Part shown: positions 1 to 11,040 of the stretch, piece after piece
Layout of the letters: each line of letters begins with the position of its first letter
How positions within the stretch are numbered: position 1 is the stretch's first letter
NCBI GenBank assembly: GCA_023101885.1
Contig: JALPQD010000143.1
Span: 1,302,001-1,366,000 of the forward strand
Source: Typhlomys cinereus
Taxonomy: Eukaryota > Chordata > Mammalia > Rodentia > Platacanthomyidae
Reading direction: 5' to 3'
Length of the DNA: 64,000 nt
Position numbers and translations under genes: made by a program
The notes under the pieces: model-generated
The model's input: the letters and a program-made list of their open reading frames with translations, nothing else
Told to the model about the DNA's origin: nothing
The model's database searches: none

Positions 1-355
1 GAACAAGGGGTTTATTTTCTCTTATGATTACTGATTACAGTTGTTAGTCCATCTTAGCAGGAGAGCTCACATCAACACCAAGGCCAAGGGAACTGTCCAC
101 ACCATCACCACATAATGGCTGAGAGAGGGATGATCCTTACTTGCCAGACCAGCATGTCTGGCCAAGTATACACAAGGATGCCAATTTCCTCAACTACCAC
201 TCAGTTCTACCAACCATGAACTGGGCCTTCCCCATCAGCTAGACAATCTCCTAAAGGTTTGCTCTGGGCTCAACCCAACCACTAATTCTCCGCAAATGTG
301 CCCAGAGTTCCAAACCTGTAATTGTCAAGTTGACACCTGTGCCTAACTATGACAC
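1..355 (-). repeat. Medium-reiteration interspersed repeat, family A, copy 1
   Basis: The reverse strand carries the hallmark 'gtcaacttgac' near its start and ends with an AATAAA-like 'gagaaaataaaccccttgttc' region. The same element recurs at 11548-11935, 26462-26845 and 35370-35760. It resembles a common rodent repeat that has this motif and an 'aataaacc' end; I do not assign a class (MaLR-like LTR or non-autonomous DNA element are both possible). It is cut by the window edge. Confidence 0.6.
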
Positions 356-505
356 CCACCTAGTTACCTAATAGATAGTCAGGGTTTATTCCAAACCCAT
401 CTAAGGTTTAAAAACTGTAACTTCAAAAGTTACCCCTCTCAGCTCTGGTCATGCCTTTACTCAATCCAAATATCAATCCCTAAAGGAGACTGACTACATT
501 AATAA

Positions 506-612
506 GGCCATATTATGATGAGGAAACTAAGAGAGAGGTAGGTTATTAATTGACCATAGTGAGCCAAGTTCAAATCCATATTGGTCTCACTTTAGATTCT
601 GACTAAACACTG
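506..612 (+). repeat. MIR SINE fragment
   Basis: The segment has the MIR core: 'gatgaggaaactaagagaga', then 'gagccaagttcaaatccat' and a 'ctcactttagattctgac' stretch, matching the consensus order (fall in temperature of similarity typical of an ancient mammalian SINE). Diverged and truncated at both ends. Confidence 0.6.
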
Positions 613-1885
613 CAAAATGGCTTCCCCATATGTCTAGCCAAGGTGAGCAGTAAGAGACGCTGTATCATGGATCCTGTGATGTCTGTGAGTAAAACCAGCT
701 CTTACTTCAATTAATTCACCAAACCTTCACGCTTGAGATCCTTTTAGCAAATCTTCAAGCAGAGGACAAGACAGTTTTTTGTTTTTTTTTTTAATGTTTG
801 AGGAATGTGGGATCTCGGGGTCCCTCTCAGACTCCCCTGCTCAAGTACAGCAGGGCTCTTATGCTACAGAGAAGAATTTTAGGACAAGATAGCATGAAGC
901 AGAGTTGGGCACTGCACACTCACAGACAGATTCAGATTGGGCGCTGCACACTCACAGACAAAGAGACGTGCTTCTGTGTCTCAGCAGTAACTGAAAGATG
1001 TGATTTTGTGGCTCTTGATGTTACATTATTTAAAGGCTCTAAGTCACAACCAGGTTCAAAGATTAAATACAACTTAAAAAAATTAAAATTAAAACTTAGC
1101 TAAAAATGCATATAAACCAGCTCTTCCTTGTTTCTTGGCGCTTAAAAAATTTCCCTTTATAGTGTGAACTTGTAGAATGGATTCAAGGTGCATCGTCATG
1201 GCTTATGGAGGGGGGGAGCTGATAAAGTTAAAAATCCATGGTCACAAGGGTTTAAGACTTATGTTTTGTCTGTAAACAGGATTCATTAGCTGCTTTCATT
1301 TTCTAGTTTGAGAAATGAGTGTCATCTCTATGCAGGTGGTCTTTGCTTTTGTTGGTTGTGTCAAAATTTTAACTCTCAGTCAGCGTGAAATGTAAGCCAG
1401 TTTCCGGGTGACAGATGAGAAGTCGTTTTCCCTTTCTTGCATTCCTTTAATTTTTCCCTGTCTCTCTGTCCTGCCTCAGGGATAGTTTGTAAACATGAGC
1501 ATACGAGGGAGAAGCAGAAAACCCTGATCAGAATGGATTGACAGTGAAACCTAGACAGCCAGAGTTGGATGGTTGATTTGCATCATCCATCTAGTGTGAC
1601 TGCAGGGGGTGGCCTGGGAGTGGTCTCTGTGGCAGTTACTCAGCGGCCAGCACTGTCTCCTGCATGGCATTCAGCCTAAGACCAAAGGGTTGAGCACAGG
1701 CCAGATCCTTAAAGGCTCAGGACCTGGACCATATCCTGAGGGCAAGAGGAACTGATGCTTTAATGGCCTTTTATCTATTCGCAGGGGCACAGGCGGTCAG
1801 GGTCTAAGATGACAGTTGTCTAGAAGCCTTTCACTAAGATCTTTGCTATTCAAGCCTAACCTATGAAAACCCATGTGTGTGTGTT
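613..1885. other. Unique non-coding sequence
   Basis: No gene seen. A short poly-T run lies at about 776-792. The open frame of about 100 codons starting near 798 has no recognisable domain, and includes a direct repetition of an 'actcacagaca' phrase; I treat it as chance. Confidence 0.5.
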
Positions 1886-1886
1886 G

Positions 1887-1915
1887 CAAAATAAATAAAT
1901 AAGTAAATAAATAAA
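1887..1915. repeat. (AAAT)n-like microsatellite
   Basis: Short imperfect run of aaat units interrupted by one 'aagt'. Confidence 0.8.
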
Positions 1916-4900
1916 GATTGTTCCTACAGCAAAAAGGTTCTTAGGTAAATGATTAATTGCAGGGTACTCTTTAAGAATAAACATCATTAATAATGGGCTA
2001 TTTGAATGACTATTTCTTCCTTTCTCTTTATTCTCAGTTTTTCTGAAACTTTTCTGTGATGTAGAGGCTTGTCTGATTTACAACGGAGATAGCAGGGTGA
2101 CTTTTTAAAACATGACTGTTCATCCATTAACATTATGAGTGAATGAGTGAATTTTTTTTTCCCCCTGAGAATGCAAGGAAAGTCAGTTCCTCTGAGACTC
2201 TCAAGCCTTTTAACAGGTCTAATTTGGGAAGTAGGAACAGTTCTACAGGGAGTCCTTAAACTCCCTTGGTGAGTTACCTTATCAGTGCCTACCCAGTTTA
2301 TTTCTTGCTTGAAGGAATGTCTTCTCCAGTAACTCCTGAAGGACAAAGGCTGTTATCTTTGTCTTTCTACAAGTTGACAAAGGGTCTGGATCCTAGTGAG
2401 TACTTTATCAATGTTTGCTGAATGACTAAATAAGTGACTTCTTGAATTTTTCAAACTGCATTTCAATGCCTGCCTAGTGAGTTTTACCTCTACCATTCAT
2501 GACTTTCTTTTAATCCATCCTTCCTTCTGGTAGAGTGTACCTTTCCTAGACTTAACCCTTAATCCTAGATAAATAAGAAGTGCACTTCCAGACAGTCTAT
2601 GCATTCTTACATTGTTGATTGCTGTGATGGAGTGAGAAAAATGAGTGTTTCTGTGTAGCCAAGAAATAGATTCTAGGCACCCTTCACATAGTTGTTTAGT
2701 TTTAAAACTTGGAGGCAATCCATCAGCCATTACACTTTCGTTAAGTACTAATCAAGTTTATTTTTCTTCTCCAGACAAGTAAGAGAGAACTCTGCTTTCA
2801 GGGAATGGTAAAGCCATCTATTACATTGCCTTGAAGTGCTTGTACTTTAATTTCTATGGATAGCTTATGCTTATTGTGTTTGAATGTCAGTTACAAAATC
2901 CATTTATCTCAAGCAAGATCATCAAGTTGTAGGAAAAGAATTAGCAACAAATTGATTTTTGGCTTCATGTTCCCACTTTCCAAGCATTTTTTTTTTCTTT
3001 AGGTAAATTTCTATTACCTCTTGTTACATCTTGTATGTACTAGTAAGTACTGATGAACATTCCAGATTCTCTGTCCCCTGTTCCATTGGGTGCACTGGTT
3101 CCTGAGTGACTTCTGTCCCCTCCATGTGAGCTTACATATTGTTCCTAGCTCTTGAAATTAGTGTGACAAGACACGACTGTGGCCATGTTTGCATTTGCCT
3201 TGGAGCGTGCAAAACTTACAACGCACTGAAAAACAGATGCACTCAGCTCGGATTAGCACTCGAGCTCAGTAATAAAGGACCTGCCAGTAATTAAACCACT
3301 TCAGAATAATGAAACGATTGTGCATCGCGTTGAGGGAGGCCCACCATAGCGGAAACAAAAGAGGAGCTGGGCTGCGAGGGAACCATTTACCTGCCAGATG
3401 TTTTCTTTTCAGCCTTGTGAACCATGGCATGACCCAGAAGCACCTGTATCACATATTTTTCTTTGGATACGATACAAGGCTCTGGTCACAATATATTTAC
3501 ATTTCCAGTGCGTTTTACAGCATCTACATCCAGCAGCATTTTTTTTTTTTCCAGTTCCTTGTTAATCAGAAAAGTTCTTTGTAAACCAGGATAAATTTCT
3601 GATGCCTGGAAGTGTGGATGGGGAGCAGCCGTTGTCTGGCAAACAGGCCTGTGGATCTTGCTACCCCGCTTGTGTTGTTGTAGTTCTCCTTCAAAAAACA
3701 ACACTTTAAGCTATTCAGATGGAGGGGAGTGAATAGGGATGAAGAGACCAATTAACCAATTTTTCTTGGCCTTTCCTCACACACAGACACATTCTGTACA
3801 ACACCCCAGTTTTGATGTATTATTTTAATTAATCCTAGTCTTTTGATTCCCGCAAAAAGAAGGTTAGCAAATGTAACAATGCTCGGGAGTTTCTTTATCG
3901 TAAAAGACACATAATTTCAAGCATTTAATAAGGTAGATTTATTCTGGGTAGTTTAGCTTGCACATTCACTCAAACAGCCCTCCCCAAAGACAACATTAAA
4001 AATGTGATTAGTTAGCTGCCATCAATAACACAAAATAGGAAAATGCTCTCTGAAGGGACAGCTTTGTGGAGGGCACTGCACAGTGTGTAGTAAAAATATA
4101 TGGCCTAATAAGTTTACATTTGCAGGCTCATTTGTTAAAACTCTTGAATTTCTAATTTGTGTCGGAAAGATAAATGGATGGAGCCATGGTAGAGTGTGAG
4201 ATTAATACTGATGGATGGGGGATTCAGTTTTTTGCTAGCCTCTTAGTTCCACACAACCCAGTAGGCAGTTTATAGGAGAACCAAATGTAAATAAAAAGAA
4301 GGGTATTATTTACTCTGGTTGAGACCAATTACCAGTTATTTTGTTCTGCTCAGTCCCATAGTTAAGAAAATTTCTACATAATCTAATTATTACACATCAG
4401 CAGTCACAGGCCTACACTTTATAATTTGATGATTCTAATATTGGCTCCCAGAGGCTTGCTTCTTGTCAGGAGCAGCCAGTCCCACCTAAGTGGTTGTATT
4501 TCACAATGTATACATTCCCTCAATCAAACTGTCCTCCCCCAAATATTTCCCAGATGTAACATGGGAAGAAGGAAGAAGTTCTGAGAGACTAAACAAGAGG
4601 TGGAGTTCTCTGTAACCAAGAACTTTGGACAACAAAATGAGAGTTGCATAAGCAATAAGTAATAATAGATGAACTTAATATCTTTTTTTGTATCCTTAAT
4701 CGGCTCACCTGCCTGCTCCCCATGACAGGGCACAATCTTCATAGTCTAAAGTAGTCCTGTTTCCATGGAATTTCCTAAATCTAAATGCCTGTTGAACTTC
4801 CCCATGCACCTCACTGATGGTCCTGGAGCAAAAATGACAGCAGCATTCAATGCCACTGAAGGAAGGAAATCAATAGTAAAACACTTAGCTTGACGAATGA

Positions 4901-5389
4901 CTTTATGATTACAAGATGAATCTCTAGCACATGTGAGCATTCTAGTTTCTTTGTCTGAAACCAGACATTTTTTTGGTTATAAAACATGTCCAATTTTTTG
5001 TGTGCGCAAGTAAATCATAAAGTCTAGTTGAAGAGGAAATTGAAACCTGCTTTTTCTCCTTCCTTCTTTTTATTCCTCAATGCCTCTCTCTTCCCTTTCA
5101 CTCCCTTACATCAACAGACCTTCCAAGGGTCCTATAATACTTAGGAAAGAGCTTTAGTCAGGGGGAAAGAGAAATCTAGGCGATGGCTCTGTGAGGCTTC
5201 AAGGATGTGTGGTGGAACCATTACTTACCTTCTCAGAATTTCACAGCGTCTTGTTACCCAGAGCAGGATTTTAGGAGGACTGAGAAGGGTGGGTGATGAG
5301 CCATTCGCTTGTATTCAGCATCCATAGCGAACACGACTGAATTGGGTTGCAGAGAGGTCAGTTCTGGTTAAGCTGGAAGGAGAGAGAAA
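1916..5389. other. Largely unique sequence without genes
   Basis: AT-rich single-copy-looking DNA. 'gctgaatgactaaataagtga' near 2420 could be the tail of an ancient MIR/L2 element. The part from 3150 to 4180 is listed separately as a possible conserved non-coding element. Open frames are short and unrelated to known proteins. Confidence 0.5.
3150..4180. promoter_or_regulatory. Candidate conserved non-coding element (enhancer-like)
   Basis: This stretch contains no repeat I recognise. It keeps several CpGs ('attgtgcatcgcgttgaggg', 'atagcggaaac') in an otherwise CpG-poor region and has multiple homeodomain-type TAATTA/TTAATTAAT motifs (about 3290 and 3825). Such a mixture is typical of developmental enhancers in gene deserts. 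This is an inference; no cross-species alignment was possible. Confidence 0.3.
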
Positions 5390-6280
5390 CTCCCTCCCTC
5401 CCTTCCCTCCCTCCCTCCCTCCCTCCCTCCCTCCCTCCCTCCCTCCCTCCCTCCCCTCCTTCCCTTCCCTCTCTCCCCTCTCTCTCTCCCTCCCTCTCTT
5501 CCTTCCTTTCTTCCTCCCTTCCTCCTTCCTTCGTTCTTTCCTTCTGTGTTCTCCCTCCTTCCTTTCCTTCTTCCTTTTCTCCCTCCATTTTTCTTCCTTT
5601 CTTCTATTTCTTTCCTTTCTGGTCTTCCCTCCCCTTCCCTCCTCTTCCCTTCCCTCTCCTCCCCTCCCTTCCTTCCCTTCCCTTCCTCTCTTTCCTCCCT
5701 CCCTCCCTTCCTCCCTCCTTTACTTCCTCCCTCCCTTCCTTCCCTCCTTCCTCCCGTCCTTCCTTCTGTCCTTCCTCCCTCCCTCCCTTCTTCCCTCCCT
5801 CCCTCTCTCTCTCCTTTCCTTCCTCCCTCCTCCCTCCTTTTATTCCTCCTCCCTCCTCCCTTCCCTCCCTTCCCTTCCTCCCTTTCCTCCCTCCCTCCCA
5901 TCCCCCCTCCTTTATTTCCTCCCTTCCTTCCCTCCTTTCTCTCCTTCTTCCTTCCTTTCTTCTTTCCTCCCTCCCTTCCTCCCTCCCCCCTCCTTTTCTT
6001 CCTTCCTCCCTCCCTCCCTCCCCCTCCTTCCTTCCTTCCTTCCTTCCTTCCTTCCTTCCTTCCTTCCTTCCTTCCTTCCTTCCTTTCTTCCTCCCTCCCT
6101 CCCTCCCTTCCTCCTTCCTTCATTCTTTCCTTCTGTGTTCTCCCTCCTTCCTTTCCTTCTTCCTTTTCTCCCTCCATTTTTCTTCCTTTCTTCTATTTCT
6201 TTCCTTTCTGGTTTCCCCTCCCCTTCCTTCCTCTTCCCTCCCCTCTCCTCCCCTTTCTTCTCTTCCCCTTTCCTTTTCTG
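5390..6280. repeat. Long polypyrimidine tract, (CCCT)n/(CCTT)n
   Basis: About 890 bases are almost entirely C and T on the plus strand (purines on the minus strand), with pure CCCT runs near 5393-5455 and CCTT runs near 6026-6083. A segment containing 'cttctgtgttctccctcc' occurs at 5541 and again at 6130, so the tract contains an internal duplication offset by 589 bases. The tract directly abuts the A-tail side of a reverse-oriented B1, so it probably grew from that tail. Open frames on both strands are Ser/Pro/Leu or Arg/Glu/Gly low-complexity artefacts. Confidence 0.95.
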
Positions 6281-6283
6281 TTA

Positions 6284-6304
6284 TGCAGCCCAGCTGGCCT
6301 TGAG
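6284..6304 (-). repeat. B1 SINE, distal part, split by an LTR
   Basis: 'gcagcccagctggccttgag' matches the reverse complement of B1. The rest of the same B1 resumes after the LTR at 6746. Confidence 0.7.
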
Positions 6305-6745
6305 TGTTGGGCCCGCCCAGGATTTACCCCAGGGCATGGCCGAGCACATGGGACCAATGATGGCGCTGAGAGCTAGTGTCCTGGGTGTAACCCTGCTCAC
6401 ATTACAGAGAGTCCTAATTGGCTTTCAGGAATTGACCTGCCTTTTGTACTGAGATACATCCAGTCTGACCTCTAGGGCCTGGATGCTGTGTTGACCTTGA
6501 CACAATTGGCTGCCTGTTTCGCGCCCTGTGGTCCTTTGTCTATATAAGCTGTTTTGTTATCCCCAATAAATCGAGATTTTGCTCTGACAAAATTTTGCTC
6601 CGCCTGTGGCCGAGTCTCTGGAGAGTTGAGGCGGAAGGGCGAGTGGTTGGGCTTACCTATCTTCGTCCACGGCCTGGAGCTGTGTAATAATGGGTGAGTG
6701 AGTGTGTGAGTGGGTGGAGAGACCCCATGTCATGAGCAGTAAACA
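6305..6745 (+). mobile_element. Solo LTR, IAP/ERV2-like
   Basis: The LTR begins TGTTGGGCCCGCCC and contains 'gatggcgctgagagct', both close to the start of rodent IAP-type LTRs. A TATA box (tctatataagc, 6538-6548) is followed by AATAAA at 6565-6570, the usual close spacing of ERV2 LTRs, and the element ends at ...aaaca. It interrupts a reverse-oriented B1: left part 'ccttgag', right part 'ggactcacag'. A clean 6-bp target duplication is not visible, so the ends may have diverged. No internal retroviral sequence follows, which indicates recombination to a solo LTR. Confidence 0.75.
6538..6570 (+). promoter_or_regulatory. LTR TATA box and polyadenylation signal
   Basis: TATATAAG at 6541-6548 and AATAAA at 6565-6570 lie inside the IAP-like LTR. 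They would define a short R region; activity is not implied. Confidence 0.6.
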
Positions 6746-6805
6746 TGGGACTCACAGTTTTCTTTCCTCAGTCTCCTAGAGCGTGTGCCACCCTGCCTGG
6801 CTCAT
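6746..6805 (-). repeat. B1 SINE, proximal part, resumed after the LTR
   Basis: 'actcacag...cctcagtctcctagagcgtgtgccaccctgcctggc' in order matches the reverse complement of the B1 5' half and continues the B1 fragment at 6284-6304. Confidence 0.7.
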
Positions 6806-6825
6806 TTCTAATTTTCTTTCCACTT

Positions 6826-6950
6826 TTTTTTTTCCCAAATTGGGGTCTTTCTATGATGTGCAGACTGGCATCAGATTTGCAGCATATTTTCTGCTTTTGC
6901 CTCCCAAGTTCTAGAATTACAGACACGCAGCACCATCCTGGTTGATTTCT
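6826..6950 (-). repeat. B1-like SINE, diverged
   Basis: Poly-T followed by 'ggggtctttctatgatgtgcag' and 'cctcccaagttctagaattacaga' matches B1 reverse complement. Confidence 0.65.
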
Positions 6951-7004
6951 GCATTTCCAAGGTCCCTTTAGACTCATTAACAGTCATGCTTATGTTTTCC
7001 TTTG

Positions 7005-7123
7005 CTTGTATTTTGTTTTGAGACCAGGGTCTCACCGTGTCGCCAAAGCTAGCCTAACCACTGCACCCTCCTGCCCCAGCTCCCCTAGTGCAGGAAACAG
7101 GTGCACACGATGCCCAGCCATCT
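7005..7123 (-). repeat. B1-like SINE
   Basis: 'ttttgagaccagggtctcac' through 'gcacacgatgcccagcc' follows the B1 reverse complement. It is the third B1-type copy within 850 bases. Confidence 0.65.
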
Positions 7124-8281
7124 CCGCACTGCTTCAGTTCTCATCTTGTAGCAGGTCAGAACCTGACCAAATCACTCTGCCAGTGAGTGTCTTGTGTTGA
7201 GAAGTCACCCGCTTGGCCACCTGGAATTCCTTTGGTCAAATATTCAGAGGTTCCAGTTCCCACGTCAGCAATCAATAACCTGAATCCCTCAGAACCAAAC
7301 ACCCTGTCAGCCCAATTGTTTAATCAGAATCTTCGAAAGGATTAGGTCTGTGATGAAGCCTTGTAAGTTTGCCTTTGGTCTTCTCCAACTGATGACAGCC
7401 TTGCATATGTAGATGCACATTTGCCACTCAGTGGCAGAGCCTATCTGACATTTCAAAGACCACAAAATATGATCTGAAAATAAACACTGTGATGGATAAA
7501 AATTGTGATGGTCGATCATCTGTTTAATGTGCTGTCAGTTAACCTTGAGACTAAACTAGGCTGACGTGATTTGTTATGAGTTTTCGGTGCTGTCTAGCAT
7601 CCTTAACAAAAGCACAACAATCCCGGGACTCCATATGATCCAGGAGGTGAAACAACAGGATGGAGTTTCATCTTTATGAGATAATCTGACAAGTATTTTC
7701 CAGCGTCTAAATGTAGGTTGTTTCGACAAATCCTAAGATGCAAAAGACATTTTTGTCTTTAGATTTAAGGAAATGATATTTCAGACAAAGGACCTATTGT
7801 TTTATTTGTCTCAGTTCCTCGGGCTGGTGAGTTTCCTGCCGGGGGCTCTCTTTTACACTGCATTGACTCATACAAACTCTTTTCTGCAGAACTCTTTAAG
7901 TAAGTACTTGATGAGTTTTGTGATAACATCATATTATTGACTATGCTAAAATATTCAGAATTTTCATCAACTTAATGTCACATAAAACTAATTTGGGAAG
8001 CATCTTAACTTGGAAGCCAGAAACTCTTATGTCTTAATTCCAACTTTTAAAAGTAAAGATATAAATTTTAGAATTCCCTATGTGACCCAAATTTAAAAGT
8101 ACAGGTAAATACCAACAAGTCATCTCAACAAATACTAGGTATACCTCTTTAAAGAAAAACACTTTGGTGTTGCCTTCATGACCTGTGTTGCTCTGTCCAA
8201 GGATATGCATTAATAGGTATATAAAATCTAAGGAGAGGAGGCCTAGAAAAAAATTATTTTCAGAAGGCCATTTTCTTTTTG
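7124..8281. other. Unique non-coding sequence
   Basis: AT-rich, no gene and no repeat I can name. Confidence 0.5.
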
Positions 8282-8545
8282 CATATGTGTGTATATGTAT
8301 ACGTGTATAGGGTGTGTATACAAGAGGGAACTAGAGTGTATGTATACGTGTGTGAGGGTGTGTATACATGAGGGAACTTGAGTGTGTGTGCCTTTGAAGG
8401 GTGACTTTGAGAACCATCCTGGATTACTCTACCTCCTTATTGCTTTGCTCTGGAGTCGCCAGGCTCCGCCTTATAGGGCCAGAAGTGCAGGTCAATGCCA
8501 TTTGCAAGGCAAAGACTTTAATTCCTGCATCATCTCTCCAGCCCT
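8282..8545 (-). repeat. Older B2-superfamily (Dip-like) SINE, internally duplicated tail
   Basis: Ends with 'catctctccagccct', the reverse complement of the tRNA-like head, and has the older body ('aaccatcctggattactc', 'ccaggctccgcctta'). The tail side has two diverged copies of a 'gtatacgtgt...gagggaact' phrase (about 8296-8335 and 8341-8378), a small tandem duplication. Confidence 0.7.
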
Positions 8546-8712
8546 CATTTTTCTATTTTTATCAAAGGAATACACTTAATCTAGAACTCAAGACTTTTAT
8601 AAACACATACAGTGAAAAACTCCAACATGTACCAGGCTCCTCCCTGTTCCTCAGCTCTCACACAAACACTCCATTATCGGTATTGCCCTCAGGTCTTTTG
8701 TTTCTTGTATTC

Positions 8713-8714
<2 letters not shown>

Positions 8715-8786
<72 letters not shown>
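8715..8786. repeat. (TG)n(AG)n compound microsatellite
   Basis: About 14 TG units are followed directly by about 21 GA units. Confidence 0.95.
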
Positions 8787-8789
<3 letters not shown>

Positions 8790-8930
8790 CATGGATGCTG
8801 GGGTGTGCAGATGAAGGCCAGAGAACAACTTTTAGAAGTTTATTCTACCATTTGGGCTCTGAGGATCAAACTCAAGTAGTCAGATTTCCATGCTAACACA
8901 TTTACCCATTGAGTTATCTCATTAGATCTT
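8787..8930 (-). repeat. B3-like SINE
   Basis: 'gatgaaggccagagaacaac' and 'gctctgaggatcaaactcaa', ending in 'ttgagttatctcattagatc', match B3/B2-type SINE reverse complement; the compound microsatellite before it is its tail. Confidence 0.65.
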
Positions 8931-9174
8931 GTTTCTTTTTTTTTTTACACTTTCACACATAATTACAATGAATTTATGTCATTTTCAGCCCTTATGAGCC
9001 AATCCTATCTGTTTCTTGTATTCTTTACCTGTACATTTTCTAGATACTATGCTTTGGTGAATATTATTTTACATTGTCATAAACTTTAAGTGGATCAATT
9101 TAGAAACACTGGCTTAGTATCATGATATACGAGGACTCGTAGTAGCCTTCCTTGGCTCTCTTTTTTTTTTCAGG

Positions 9175-9214
<40 letters not shown>
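9175..9214. repeat. (AT)n microsatellite in L1 tail
   Basis: About 20 AT units next to the poly-T of the following minus-strand L1. Confidence 0.9.
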
Positions 9215-9228
<14 letters not shown>

Positions 9229-10233
9229 ATTTCTACTCATACAAACTTAACAGGTACAATGGTCCCCTCCCTCCCTCCACCCCCCACCCCTCCATTCCCC
9301 CCCTCTGCTTCCCCCTCCCTCCCCATCCCCCAGTGCCTCTCCCCCATCCCCAGAGCATCCTTTAATGTGCATGCCAAACTCTCCTCTGGGTCTTCCTCCC
9401 CGATGAGATGCAAGGACCCAGGGGCATTTCCCAGAATGCTTTCCTGTGTTCCCCTTAAGCTTAGGAACACTACTGTGGTTGTCAATCCCTTGCCTCCAAG
9501 GATCCTAGTGCCTTTAGTCCGTGCTAGACTTTGTGAGGTCAATAATGTGTTGGACACTGCGCAGGTCATGCAAAGTCTTATTAAGATTGCTTCAGCCTTA
9601 ACTTGTGGAGTATCTTGCATATCCTTACTCCTCCCATCCTTATGCTCTTACAATCTTACCACCCCCTCTTCTGCAAATTTCCCTGAGCTTCTGGACGGGG
9701 AGAGATTAGTCTGGCCTAGTTCCAGGTAGTTGATATAGAGTCTCTGATGTTCTGGATTATGGTTTGTTGATTTTTTTTCCAGTTTTGCTGCTCCTGCAAT
9801 GCCCTTCGCTCCATCCTGATGGGTATTGGATGTTACCCTCTGGCCAGAGGTAAAAGCTGTTAAATTAAAGTCTTGTTAAAAGAGTATATTCAAAGGTAGA
9901 TGGAATAAAAGTAGGAGACTGTGGTGAAGAAGGGGTCAGTCTCTCATTTACAAATGGTTATTTTCTATCTGCCAGACTATATGCCCTCCCTTCTGGTGAG
10001 ATCATACCCCATCGGTTGCAAATGATCAGGAAGGAAAGTTTGTGAACTTAACCAGATGTCTCATTACTTACTTGCAGTCCTTGATGGTAGCCTATTTTCT
10101 CTGCTGTAACATGGTCGCCTCTCTCCTTATTTCTGGTGGGGCCCTCCTTCCCCATCCCTCCTGTTTATAATTTTTGCAATTACTGTAGGTATTACAGAGA
10201 TTTATCTTTGAGTGTCTCTAAGTGGGTTTGGTA

Positions 10234-10476
10234 CTAGGATCCACCTATTAGGGAGTACATATGGCACTTAATTTTCTGTGTCTGGGATACTTCATTCAAT
10301 ATAATTGTTTCTAATGACATCCATTTCCCGGCAAATTCCATTAATTCATCATTTTTGATGGCTGAGTAGTACTCCATTGTATAAATGTACCACATTTTCC
10401 TTATCCACTTGTCAACTGTTGGACATTTGGGTTGATTCCATGACTTTGCTATTGTAAACAGTGCTGCTATGAACAT
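10234..10476 (-). pseudogene. L1 ORF2 C-terminal fragment
   Basis: The last 80 codons of the L1 ORF2 protein (which in full-length elements carries endonuclease and reverse transcriptase) are open to a stop. Visible family motifs are KMWYIYTMEYYSAIKND and SLETIILNEVSQTQK. The endonuclease, RT and most of the cysteine-rich region are missing because the insertion is 5'-truncated, so it is not functional. Confidence 0.85.
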
Positions 10477-10605
10477 GCTTGTGCTATCGAGTGAATTTTT
10501 GCTGTATGTGGGGTTATTCCCAAAAGTGGAGCAGCATATGACATTTCAATCTTTAATTTCTTTAAGAATCACCAGATGCCTTGGCCCTCTTTTTTTTTTT
10601 TTTTT

Positions 10606-10967
10606 TTAAGCCAAAAGCCAACAAAAGATACAAACAGAGAAGCAGAGTTCAGAGTACTGTGGGAAGTTCAGGAGACGTGGACCCAAGCTGTTTAGAGTCT
10701 TCACTTAGAAATGAACATGTTTTTTCCTCAGGTTGACCATCAAGACCTGCGCAGCCAATCTTTGCTTTTCAAGAGCACAAAGGTTCTTATAGATACCACT
10801 TTTGTATTAAAATATTGAGTATTCACAATCTCCGCATAACATATATATATGTTTTCTAATAAAAGCTATTTTCCTGGAATAATCCTTGCCCGGTTTCTCC
10901 TGCTAGGTTTTCTAAAATTTTCTTAAATTCTTTCTAATCCTGTGAACAACTCTCAATATTTTCTTTT
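10606..10967. other. Unique non-coding sequence
   Basis: No gene or recognised repeat; a short AT run lies at about 10842. Confidence 0.45.
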
Positions 10968-11040
10968 CAGTGCTATGGATTGAACCCAAGGCCTCTATAT
11001 GCTAGGCAAATACTACACCTCTGAGCTATCCCTAGGTCTC
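10968..11040 (-). repeat. ID-like SINE
   Basis: 'gtgctatggattgaacccaa', 'gcctctatatgctaggcaaa' and 'tctgagctatccctaggtc' are in order the reverse complement of a tRNA-Ala/BC1-like ID element. Confidence 0.75.

Larger units (their letters stand above)
9150..10599 (-). mobile_element. 5'-truncated L1 with ORF2 C-terminus and purine-rich 3' UTR
   Basis: Poly-T at about 9215-9228 (the A tail) is followed by an L1 3' UTR that is G-rich on the coding strand and shared with the copies at 45113, 51086, 53258 and 59202. Beyond it, from 10476 down to 10234, the minus strand encodes the ORF2 C-terminus, including WIRKMWYIYTMEYYSAIKN and FAGKWMSLETIIL. The 3' UTR is about 1 kb. Flanks show a likely target-site duplication, 'ccttggctctctttt' at 9150 and 'ccttggccctctttt' at 10579, one mismatch. 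The element is non-autonomous. Confidence 0.85.

Noticed and set aside
798..1103. 101-codon open frame
   Set aside because: No domain, low-complexity Lys/Leu tail, and no supporting signals.
5347..6452. Open frames of 318, 276, 269 and 105 codons on both strands
   Set aside because: They are Ser/Pro/Leu or Arg/Glu/Gly translations of the pyrimidine tract, open in several frames at once because CT repeats lack stops.
9237..9729. Open frames of 127 and 156 codons, and similar ones at 51139-51604 and 53210-53542
   Set aside because: They are translations of the L1 3' UTR in both directions.
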